Origin: Pseudomonas jinjuensis
GTDB taxonomy: Bacteria > Pseudomonadota > Gammaproteobacteria > Pseudomonadales > Pseudomonadaceae
Assembly: GCF_900103845.1 (NCBI RefSeq)
Contig: NZ_FNIJ01000005.1
Span: forward strand, 124,001 to 188,000
DNA: 64,000 bases
Direction of reading: 5' to 3'
Each line of letters opens with the position of its first letter. Positions within the stretch are counted from its first letter, which is position 1. Positions 46,121-54,468 of the stretch are shown here, piece after piece. The position numbers and the translations under genes are program-made. The notes beneath the pieces were generated by a model that saw only the letters and a list, made by a program, of their open reading frames with translations, did not search any database and was not told the DNA's origin.

Positions 46121-46138
46121 ACAGTCAATTCTGACTGT
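46121..46138. promoter_or_regulatory. TetR operator 2
   Basis: ACAGTCAATTCTGACTGT, same arms as operator 1, centre-to-centre distance 34 bp, 41 nt upstream of the enoyl-CoA hydratase start. Confidence 0.85.
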
Positions 46139-46179
46139 TTTCCTCCGATCAACCAAGATCGTACTGCCTGGAGCCTGAT

Positions 46180-47082
46180 ATGCCGACCTTCGCCACCGTC
46201 ACCATCGAACAAGATCCCCAGTCGCCTCGTGTAGCGCGTCTGCTGCTGAACCGCCCGGAACGGCTCAACGCAATCACCGACCAGACGCCTCGCGACATTC
46301 GGGCGGCAGTGGAGTGGGCGGAAGGCAATGATGAAGTCCATGTGATCATCGTCGAAGGCGCCGGCAAGGGCTTCTGTGGTGGCTACGACCTCGCGGAATC
46401 CGCCGAACAGATGCAGGAGCACCCTTGCCAGCAGGAGGGCGCCCCCTGGGATCCGATGGTCGATTACGCCTTCATGAAGCGCAACACGGAGGACTTCATG
46501 AGCCTCTGGCGTTGCAGCAAGCCGACCATCGCCAAGGTACACGGCTATGCCGCGGCGGGTGGCAGCGACATTGCACTGAGCTGTGACCTGCTGGTGATGG
46601 CCGAGGATGCCCGGATCGGCTATATGCCAACGCGCGTCTGGGGCTGCCCGACGACTGCCATGTGGACGTTCCGCCTGGGCTTCGCCCGGGCCAAGCAACT
46701 GATGTTCACCGGCGACACCATCGATGGGGCCAAGGCGGCAGCCTGGGGACTGGCCAATGAGGTGGTGCCGAAGGAGAACCTGGAGGCCGCCACCATGAAG
46801 CTCGCCGAGCGAATTGCCGGCGTGCCCAAGTCGCATCTGGCCATGCACAAGATGGTGGTCAACCAGGTGATGCTGACCATGGGGCTGGAACAGACGCAGA
46901 TGATGGCCACGCTGTTCGACGGCATCACCCGCCATAACCCGGAAGGCGTCTGGTTCCGCCGTTATGCCCAGGCAGAGGGTTTCAAGGCGGCGGTGCAGTG
47001 GCGCGACAGCGGTCGCCCGATCCCGGAGCGGGAGGAGGCCCGGGAGTTGATCAAGGAGCTGGAGGCCCGGCTGAACCGGTGA
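46180..47082 (+). CDS. Enoyl-CoA hydratase/isomerase (crotonase family)
   Basis: 300 aa. Oxyanion-hole motifs [12 protein letters not shown] and [20 protein letters not shown]. The usual catalytic acidic pair is not obvious: the segment [18 protein letters not shown] has no Glu where many hydratases have one, so it may act on an unusual substrate (isomerase, hydrolase or lyase type). First gene under the TetR operators; base composition is lower in GC than the flanking genes. Confidence 0.87.
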   Translation: MPTFATVTIEQDPQSPRVARLLLNRPERLNAITDQTPRDIRAAVEWAEGNDEVHVIIVEGAGKGFCGGYDLAESAEQMQEHPCQQEGAPWDPMVDYAFMKRNTEDFMSLWRCSKPTIAKVHGYAAAGGSDIALSCDLLVMAEDARIGYMPTRVWGCPTTAMWTFRLGFARAKQLMFTGDTIDGAKAAAWGLANEVVPKENLEAATMKLAERIAGVPKSHLAMHKMVVNQVMLTMGLEQTQMMATLFDGITRHNPEGVWFRRYAQAEGFKAAVQWRDSGRPIPEREEARELIKELEARLNR

Positions 47083-47175
47083 CGCGCCGGTAAGCCGTTT
47101 CAACCCTTACGCACCGTGCAGCGTCCGTTCTCGCTGCGCTGTGGTGGATCCGCTCCTGGCCCAAGGAGATGCTTG

Positions 47176-48954
47176 ATGTCGACTGCCGCATCCACAAGCT
47201 CCTGCATACAACATCGCATGGAGTCGACGACTTCGCCCTTTGAACTGCTTGCCCGGACAGCGCAGCAGTTGCCATCCCATACCGCGCTGGAATTTCTTCC
47301 CGACGACCTCGAAGGAGCACCACTCAAGCTCAGCTATCGGCAACTGCTGCAAGAGGTGCAGACAGTCGCGGCAGCGCTGAAGGCGACGGGTATTCGTGAA
47401 GACGAGTCCGTTGCCATCCTGCTGCCATTCGTTCCTCAGGCCGTATCCGCGCTCATCGCCGCAAGTGCCGTAGCCGTGGCATTTCCCGTCAACCTGCTGC
47501 TTTCGGCGGAGGCCATACGCTCGCAGCTCACCATCGCTCGCTGCCGTGTCGTCGTGACCATGGGGGCACACCCGTCCCTGGATGTGCATGCACGTGTCAT
47601 GCGTGCGGTGGAGTCGATGGCGGTCGCACCCACGGTAGTCGAGGTGCCCCTGGCTGGACCTGCCCGGGGCGCTCTGGCCTGGGAGGAATTCATTCGCTTT
47701 CCGGCCTCGGGATTCGAGCCGGTCGGTTCGCCTGATCGCATCGGCGCACTGGTTCATACCGGCGGGACGACCGGGCATCCCAAGCTGGCCCGGCTCTCGT
47801 TGCGCAATGTGGCCACGGCGGCGTTCATGGCGAGTGCTGGCCTGGGCATCAGGCCATCCGAGCGGTTGCTGACGGGGCTGCCGTTGTTCCATGTGGGCGG
47901 CGCCATCGATGCCCTCATGGCCGCGCTGTCGGTTGGCGCGACGGTTGTCTTTCCCTCGCCCCTGGGAATGCGCAATCCGGCTGTCGTGCAGCGGATCTGG
48001 GAGATCATCGCCCGCTACAGGATATCCCTGCTGGGAGTCGTTCCGACTTCTCTCGCGGCCTTCAGGGACAGTCCGCGCGGAATCTCGGATCTCGGCAGGT
48101 TCAGGGCGATCATGACTGGCGGGTCGCCCTTGTCGGAGGATCTTGCCCTGCACCTGCAGGCCTGGATCGGCAAGCCCATCTACCAACTCTACGGAATGAC
48201 CGAGTCCAGCGGGATCGCGACGGCACAGCTGATCAGCGGCCGGCGTGTAGCCCACGCGGCAGGCGCTCCGGCTCCTGGGGTGGAGATCAGCCTTGGCGAG
48301 CCCGGCGCCGAGTACCGGCCGGGAGCGAAAGGCGAAATCCTGATTCGGGGGCCGAACGTCTTCCAGGGTTACCTGACCGCCCAGGGTGTCATCGACGACC
48401 CGCAAGGGGGCTGGTTCTCGTCCGGCGATCTGGGTGAGGTTGCGGCCAATGGCGAGTTGAGGATCGTCGGCCGTTCCAAGGACGTGATCATCAGGAGCGG
48501 GCACAACATCGATCCCCAGGTCATCGAGGACGTCGCCCATCGGCATACCTCCGTGGCCCATGCGGCGGCAGTGGCGATGCCTGATGACTATGCCGGAGAG
48601 GTCCCCGTGCTCTTCGTGGTGGCACGCGCGGGCACGGCGTTCTGGCCAAGCGAGTTTTCCAGCTTCGTGGCGCAGCAGATCGCCGAGCCGCCGGCGCGCC
48701 CGAAACACATCTTCGTGCTTGACGAGTTGCCGCTGACCCCGTTCGGCAAGGTCGCGCGCTATCGCCTGCGCCAGCTGGCGGTTGAATACAAGGTCAGGGA
48801 ACTGCTGGCAGAAGTCATCGACTCCCCAACGGTGACTTGCAGCGACCCGGCGGCCAGGTGCGTGGCAATCGATTCAGGGGACCGCCTGACAGCCGCCCAG
48901 ATGAAGGACATCGATCGCATTCTGAGGCGATTCGATCTACAGGTAGAGGGTTAG
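47176..48954 (+). CDS. Acyl-CoA ligase (AMP-dependent), paralogue 1
   Basis: 592 aa from ATG 47176, chosen for AAGGAGATGCTTG; an upstream in-frame start at 47116 lacks a site. Motifs: HTGGTTGHPKLARLS, YGMTESSGI, GRSKDVIIRSGHNIDP, C-terminal Lys in TPFGKVARYRL. Similar in order and sequence to the broken ligase at 52428, so tandem-type paralogues within the island. It activates a carboxylic acid to feed the hydratase, thiolase and FadB-like enzymes. Confidence 0.92.
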   Translation: MSTAASTSSCIQHRMESTTSPFELLARTAQQLPSHTALEFLPDDLEGAPLKLSYRQLLQEVQTVAAALKATGIREDESVAILLPFVPQAVSALIAASAVAVAFPVNLLLSAEAIRSQLTIARCRVVVTMGAHPSLDVHARVMRAVESMAVAPTVVEVPLAGPARGALAWEEFIRFPASGFEPVGSPDRIGALVHTGGTTGHPKLARLSLRNVATAAFMASAGLGIRPSERLLTGLPLFHVGGAIDALMAALSVGATVVFPSPLGMRNPAVVQRIWEIIARYRISLLGVVPTSLAAFRDSPRGISDLGRFRAIMTGGSPLSEDLALHLQAWIGKPIYQLYGMTESSGIATAQLISGRRVAHAAGAPAPGVEISLGEPGAEYRPGAKGEILIRGPNVFQGYLTAQGVIDDPQGGWFSSGDLGEVAANGELRIVGRSKDVIIRSGHNIDPQVIEDVAHRHTSVAHAAAVAMPDDYAGEVPVLFVVARAGTAFWPSEFSSFVAQQIAEPPARPKHIFVLDELPLTPFGKVARYRLRQLAVEYKVRELLAEVIDSPTVTCSDPAARCVAIDSGDRLTAAQMKDIDRILRRFDLQVEG

Positions 48955-48963
48955 GGAAACTAC

Positions 48964-50175
48964 ATGAGAGACGTATACATCTTCGACGCGGTCAGGACTC
49001 CCCGCGGTCGCGGCAAACCAGGCGGCAGCCTCAACGAGATCAGCCCGGTGTCTCTGGCGGCGCAGACGCTGGGCGCGCTTGCAGGACGTCTTCAGCTCGA
49101 CACGGCGGCGATCGATGACGTCATGCTGGGCTGCGTGACACCTGTTGGCGAGCAAGGGGCGAATATCGCCCGAAGCGCCATTCTGATGGCCGGCTGGAAC
49201 GAGAGCGTCGCCGGGCTGCAGGTCAACCGGTGGTGCGCGTCTGGTCTCGAAGCCGTCAATCTCGCGGCTGCCAAGGTTGCCTTCGGGGAGGCCGATCTTG
49301 CGGTCGGCGGCGGTGTTGAATCGATGTCCCGTGTGCCGATGGGGGGCGATGGCGGCTCGCTGTGCGCCGATCCCTCCGTGGCCATCCCTTTGCACTTCGT
49401 ACCCCAAGGCATTTCGGCGGATCTGATTGCCACCTTGCATGGCATCGATCGCGCGCAGGCGGACAGGTATGCAGCCGAAAGTCACAGGCGAGCAGTGCTC
49501 GCGCAGAGCGAGGGACGATTCGGCAACTCGCTGATTCCCGTTCGGGACATCCTTGGCCAGGTCATCCTGGCGCAGGATGAAAACATCCGGGCCGGTACTA
49601 CATTCGAAGCGCTCGGTGCATTGCCTCCGTCCTTCGCCCAGGCGGGTGAAGGAATGCCTGGCTTCGATGCGGTGGCTATCCGCAAATATCCCCAGGTCGA
49701 GGCGATCGATCACATCCACACCGCGGGCAACTCTTCCGCGCTGGCGGATGGAGCTGCCGCCGTGCTGCTGGGAACCGCCGAAGCGGGCCGGATCCATGGG
49801 CTGACACCTCGTGCCCGAATCCGTGGCACAGCCTCCATCGGTTCCGAGCCGACCATCATGCTGACCGGTCCGGAATTCGTGACCCGCAAGGCGCTCGAAA
49901 GAAGCCGCATGACGGCTCGGGACATCGATCTCTGGGAGCTGAACGAGGCGTTCGCCTCCATCGTCCTGCGCTTCATGCAGGCCATCGATGCGCCCTGCGA
50001 CAGGCTGAACGTGAATGGCGGGGCGATTGCCATGGGGCATCCGCTGGGGGCGACCGGCGCGATGATCCTTGGAACGCTGCTCGACGAAATGGAGCGGCGT
50101 GATCTGGAAACCGGGCTGGCGACTCTGTGCGTAGGTGGCGGCCTTGGGACAGCGACGATTCTGGAGCGGGTCTGA
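48964..50175 (+). CDS. Acetyl-CoA acyltransferase (thiolase)
   Basis: 403 aa. Nucleophilic Cys91 in VNRWCASGLEAVNLA; His in NGGAIAMGHPLGATGA; second Cys in LCVGGGLGTA. Cleaves 3-ketoacyl-CoA. It starts 9 nt after the ligase and overlaps the next gene's start (TGATG), so they are translationally coupled. Confidence 0.94.
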   Translation: MRDVYIFDAVRTPRGRGKPGGSLNEISPVSLAAQTLGALAGRLQLDTAAIDDVMLGCVTPVGEQGANIARSAILMAGWNESVAGLQVNRWCASGLEAVNLAAAKVAFGEADLAVGGGVESMSRVPMGGDGGSLCADPSVAIPLHFVPQGISADLIATLHGIDRAQADRYAAESHRRAVLAQSEGRFGNSLIPVRDILGQVILAQDENIRAGTTFEALGALPPSFAQAGEGMPGFDAVAIRKYPQVEAIDHIHTAGNSSALADGAAAVLLGTAEAGRIHGLTPRARIRGTASIGSEPTIMLTGPEFVTRKALERSRMTARDIDLWELNEAFASIVLRFMQAIDAPCDRLNVNGGAIAMGHPLGATGAMILGTLLDEMERRDLETGLATLCVGGGLGTATILERV

Positions 50176-52346
50176 TGGAACGTGAAGCGACTTACACCAC
50201 CATGCGCGTGGAACTTGACGGTGGCGTCATCGTGGCGACCATCGATCAGCCTGGCCGGACGCTGAATGTCATCGATCGCGAACTGCTCGCGGACCTGGGG
50301 AGGCTGATCGATCGCCTTGAGCGGGAAGATGCCGTTGGCCTGGTGCTGACATCGGGCAAGCAAGGCAGCTTCATCGCCGGTGCCGACCTCGACATGCTGG
50401 CCGAATATCCCGCCAGTCCTGCCGAGATATTCCCTCTCATCTGGGAAGCGCACCAGTTGTTCCGGCGCCTGGAAACGGTGGCATCACCCGCGGGGAAACA
50501 CCCTGGCGGACACTTCGCAAAACCGGTGGCAGCGGTGCTGCGGGGGGATCTGCTCGGTGGAGGGTTCGAGCTGGCGCTCGCCTGCCACGCCCGCTTCGCG
50601 CCGGGCGATGCCCGTTTCTCCTGTGGCTTTCCCGAAGTCCAGCTGGGGTTGATCCCCGGTGGCGGCGGTACGCAACGAACCAGTCGGCTGGCCGGCATGC
50701 CGGCAGCCGTCGACCTGATCATCAGCGGTCGCAGGTACGATGCGGCAACCGCGCTGAATAAGGGGCTTGTCACCGAGGTTGCGCCCGATGCGGAACTGGA
50801 AGCCCGGGCAATCAGGTGGGTGCGCCAGGCCGGGCCCGTCTCCCAGCCCTGGGATCGTCCGGGTTTCGCTGTTCCTGGCGGGGCAGGCATGTCGCCCAAA
50901 GGGTTCTCGACCAGTGTCGGCGCCTGCGCCAGGTTGAGCGGGATGAGCCAGGGCAACAGTCCCGCAGCCGAGCAGGCGCTGGCTGCGATCTGGGAAGGCT
51001 CCCTGCTGCAGATCGATGTCGCCCTTCGACTCGAAGCCAAGCGCTTCGCCCTGTGCCTTGGATCGACACAAGCCAGGATGATGATTCGCGCGCTGTTCCA
51101 TGACCGGACCGCGCTGGAAAAAGGCACTGCCCGGCCCGCCGGCATTCCTCCGCACACCATCCGGAAAATGGGTGTGCTGGGCAGCGGGTTGATGGGATCC
51201 GGCATCGCCTACATCGCCGCCAGGGCCGGGATCGAGGTGGTCGTCATCGATCGCGACGAGGAGTCCTCGAGAAAAGCGGTCGACTATGCCAGGCGCATCC
51301 TCGACCGGCTCATCGGTCGCGGTCGCCTGACGGAAGAGGCGGGGAGGGCGGTTCTGTCACGGCTCGTGCCGAGCACGGACTACGCCGCCCTGGCGGGCGC
51401 GGATCTGGTCATCGAAGCGGTCTTCGAGGATCTGGGCCTGAAGCGCGAGCTGCTGCGCAAGGCGGAGCAGGTTGTCGGTCCGAATGCGATCCTGGCATCC
51501 AACACGTCCACCCTGCCGATATCCCATATCGCGACTGCGCTCGAGCGTCCCGAGCGATTCATTGGCATGCACTTCTTCTCGCCAGTGGAGGCCATGCCGC
51601 TGCTGGAGCTTATTCCGGGCGAGAAAACGGGGGAGCAGGCGCTTGCCATGGGCTTCGATTTCAATCGCATGGTGCGCAAGATCCCCATCGTCGTCCGCGA
51701 CGTCCGGGGGTTCTACACGAACCGGATCGTGCCGGCCTACCTGCACGAAGCCATGCTGATGGTCATGGAAGGCGTGTCGCCGGCTCTCGTGGAGAATGCC
51801 GCGCTTGCGCTCGGGATGCCCATCGGGCCCCTCGCCGTGATCGATGAGTTGACCCTGGAGCTGGTCTACAACATTTGCGAAACCAACCGTAAGGAACAGG
51901 GGAAAGACTACGTTCCGAACGGAACGGAGGAGTGGCTGGGCCAGCTGGTGCACCAGCTGGGCCGTCGCGGCAAGCGTTTTGGCGGGGGCTTCTACGACTA
52001 TCCGGCGGATGCGAAGCGTCGACTCTGGCCGGGGCTGGCCGCTGCCTCCGCAACGCTCGAGGCTCAGCCGGAGCGTGCCGAGGTGGTCGAGCGGTTGCTC
52101 TATGCGCAGCTGGTTCCCGCTGTGCGTGGGATCACCGAGGACATCGTGCAGAGCCGGGCGGAGGCTGACGTTGGCGCCATCTTCGGTTGGGGATTCCCCG
52201 CGTGGACAGGTGGGCCGATCAGCTACGTGGAGTCGATTGGTGCCGAGCGCTTCATCGCGTCAGCTGACGCCTTGGCCCGGAAGTTCGGGCCGCGCTTTTC
52301 TCCCCCCAGGAATACCGTCGAGCGAATTTCAGCCGACACCTGGTGA
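50175..52346 (+). CDS. FadB/FadJ-like fused enoyl-CoA hydratase / 3-hydroxyacyl-CoA dehydrogenase
   Basis: 723 aa; the ATG at 50175 overlaps the thiolase stop. N-terminal crotonase domain (SGKQGSFIAGADLDMLAEY; FPEVQLGLIPGGGGTQRTSR, catalytic Glu present). From about residue 330 a 3-hydroxyacyl-CoA dehydrogenase: MGVLGSGLMGSGIAYIAARAG (NAD fold), catalytic His in ERFIGMHFFSPV, and two C-terminal domains. With the thiolase it forms a hydration-oxidation-thiolysis module; no acyl-CoA dehydrogenase lies in the island. Confidence 0.94.
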   Translation: MEREATYTTMRVELDGGVIVATIDQPGRTLNVIDRELLADLGRLIDRLEREDAVGLVLTSGKQGSFIAGADLDMLAEYPASPAEIFPLIWEAHQLFRRLETVASPAGKHPGGHFAKPVAAVLRGDLLGGGFELALACHARFAPGDARFSCGFPEVQLGLIPGGGGTQRTSRLAGMPAAVDLIISGRRYDAATALNKGLVTEVAPDAELEARAIRWVRQAGPVSQPWDRPGFAVPGGAGMSPKGFSTSVGACARLSGMSQGNSPAAEQALAAIWEGSLLQIDVALRLEAKRFALCLGSTQARMMIRALFHDRTALEKGTARPAGIPPHTIRKMGVLGSGLMGSGIAYIAARAGIEVVVIDRDEESSRKAVDYARRILDRLIGRGRLTEEAGRAVLSRLVPSTDYAALAGADLVIEAVFEDLGLKRELLRKAEQVVGPNAILASNTSTLPISHIATALERPERFIGMHFFSPVEAMPLLELIPGEKTGEQALAMGFDFNRMVRKIPIVVRDVRGFYTNRIVPAYLHEAMLMVMEGVSPALVENAALALGMPIGPLAVIDELTLELVYNICETNRKEQGKDYVPNGTEEWLGQLVHQLGRRGKRFGGGFYDYPADAKRRLWPGLAAASATLEAQPERAEVVERLLYAQLVPAVRGITEDIVQSRAEADVGAIFGWGFPAWTGGPISYVESIGAERFIASADALARKFGPRFSPPRNTVERISADTW

Positions 52347-52427
52347 CGCTCGCCTGAACGCGGGCTCGGTGGCGATATTCCCCGGGCCCGCTACCAACAA
52401 CAAGAATCTCTTCCATAAGGGACGGCA

Positions 52428-53971
52428 ATGAACAGCCTTTTCCAAGCTATCCGCAGTGTGGCCTGCAGGTATCCCGGGCAGGACGCCATCGTGTTTTATC
52501 CAGACCCGGAGTTACCTGCCCAGGTCCTCACATACCGGGAACTGGACGCAGCGGTCGAGGCGGCGATCTCTGCCTTCATCAACGACGGCGTCAGGCCGGG
52601 TGATGTCATCGGCGTGATTCCGGCACTCAATCCGGAAAGCCTCATCGCCATCATTGCCGCCGCGAGCCTTGGCGTCGCACACCCGGTCAACGTACTGCTT
52701 TCGCCTGAGGCCATGAAGGCCCAGTTCGGCGCACTCGCGGTAAAGCGAATAGTGTCGCTGGGGAAAAGCCCGATGCTCGACGTGATGGGTCCGCTGGTAC
52801 TTTCAGGTATCGACGCATCGAAGATCATCGAGATCCCTGTCGTTCCCGGTGCATCGGCGTTCAGGACCTGGGCCGAGTTCATCGGCGGTGCCGCCGGGCG
52901 CGTCGACATCGAGCGTGAGCAGGACGAGGTCGCGCTGATCTTCGGCACGGGAGGAACCACCGGGACTCCCAAGCTCGCGCAACTCTCGACGTCCAACATC
53001 ATCTTCGCCAGTGATGCCTATAGCCGGGGGGCGGGGATGACGGAAGGGGATCGCATTCTTTCGGGATTGCCGCTCTTCCACGTAGGCGGATTGATCAATG
53101 CGGCGCTCGGTGCGCTGCTGTGCGGAGCGACCGTGGTGTTTCCTTCGGCCTTCGGCATGCGCAACCCGAAGGTCCTTGACGCTACCTGGCGCCTGATCGA
53201 CGAGGCGCGAATCACCCTGGCGGCGCTGGTCCCCACTTCGATCTCGGCGATCCTGGATAAGCCGAAGGGCGATGCCGACCTTTCTCGACTGCGAGGGATC
53301 TTTACCGGCAGCGCGCCCATCTCTGCCGAGATCGCCGCCAGGCTGGAAGCCTGTGCACAGGCGCCGCTGATCGAGCTGTACGGCATGACGGAGACCTCCG
53401 GCATCACCTCGTGCAACTCGACGTCGAGTCGGAAGTTGGGCACCGTAGGCATGCCTGTCGAGGGTGTGGAGGTTTGCATCGGTGTCCCAGGCTCCGGTCA
53501 TGCTCAACTGGAGCAGGGTGAGATCTTCGTCAGGGGACGCAACGTCTTCCTGGGCTACACCGATGCAGCCGAAACAGCGAAGGTGCTGAACGATGGCTGG
53601 ATGGCCAGTGGCGATCTTGGTTACTTCAGGCCTGATGGGCGCCTCGTCATAAGCGGCAGGAGCAAGGACATCATCATTCGCAGCGGTCACAACATCCCGA
53701 TGTGCTCTACGCAGCGGCCATAGGCTTTCCCGATGAGTATGCCGGGGAGCTTCCAGTGCTGTACGTCACGCTCAAACCCGGCGCGACAGTCACTGCAGAG
53801 GAGCTGCGCGCGTTCGTGTGCAGTCGCGTCAGCGAGCCACCTTCCCGACCCAAGCGCGTGTTCCTGATCGAGGAGATGCCATTCACCCCGGTTGGCAAGA
53901 TCTTCAAGCCGGACCTGCGCATCGATGCGAAGAACCGTGCGGCTGCTGGTGAAGTGCTTTCAGGGTACTGA
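52428..53971 (+). pseudogene. Acyl-CoA ligase paralogue 2, frameshifted by a deletion
   Basis: The first frame (52428-53723) is a good AMP-dependent ligase: GTGGTTGTPKLAQLS, YGMTETSGI, SGRSKDIIIRSGHN. It then runs into an unrelated tail (PMCSTQRP) and stops. The C-terminal domain continues in another frame from about 53696 (PDVLYAAAIGFPDEYAGE) to 53971 with TPVGKIFKPDLR. Compared with the intact paralogue, about 12 residues plus one base (about 37 nt) are missing at the junction near 53696. The start is fine (AAGGGACGGC before ATG 52428). Probably inactive; a sequencing error is less likely given the size of the gap. Confidence 0.85.
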
Positions 53972-54064
53972 TGGAGCGCCTGGGCCCGCAGGCGCCTTAT
54001 CTGCTCGGGTGACCGTGCTGCTGGCAGGTCTGGTCGGGGGGAGACGGGGGGAAGGCGCTTCGGT
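53969..54064 (+). repeat. Right copy of about 100-bp direct repeat (degenerate MFS 3' end)
   Basis: Begins inside the stop of the broken ligase (TGATGGAGCGCC...). The 7-nt gap relative to 45204-45305 closes its frame soon after MERLGPQAPYLLG. Non-coding remnant marking the outer edge of the island. Confidence 0.85.
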
Positions 54065-54290
54065 CAGCGCTGGATGATAACGAGGACCACGCCGCCCTGA
54101 GCGTCCCCAGCGAGGGTGGCCGGCTCCGCACGCTGAAGAACGTCGAGGGCGACACCATCACCGGGCGCCTGCTGGAGTTCAACGAAGCCCGCCGCAGCTA
54201 CACCATCCTCCACGGACCGGCGCCGGTGCGCGACTACCAGTCGACCCTGCGCGTCCTGTCGGCCGACGAAGGCCGGCCCGCACCAGGTCC
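54055..54290 (+). pseudogene. Fragment of a SRPBCC (polyketide cyclase-like) gene
   Basis: The open frame here reads LRTLKNVEGDTITGRLLEF, then NEARRSYTILHGPAPVRDYQ and STLRVL, which is the core of a SRPBCC-fold protein (substrate-binding START-like domain). The N-terminal third is missing, replaced by the MFS repeat, and the C-terminus is lost near 54290. No start codon or ribosome site. A truncated remnant. Confidence 0.6.
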
Positions 54291-54468
54291 TGAATGGGAG
54301 ACGTTGATGCCCCGGCAGGACTCCCAGCAGTGCTGTTCCTATCGGCAGCAGGTCGGCGATCAGGACGGCGGGGCCGGCCGGTATCGATCAGCCTGCCGCC
54401 CCAGGGACGGTCCATGGCGGCCATCAGACCGGTCCTCGACCCGGGAGCCGTTCGGCGCGCAGGCCTGC

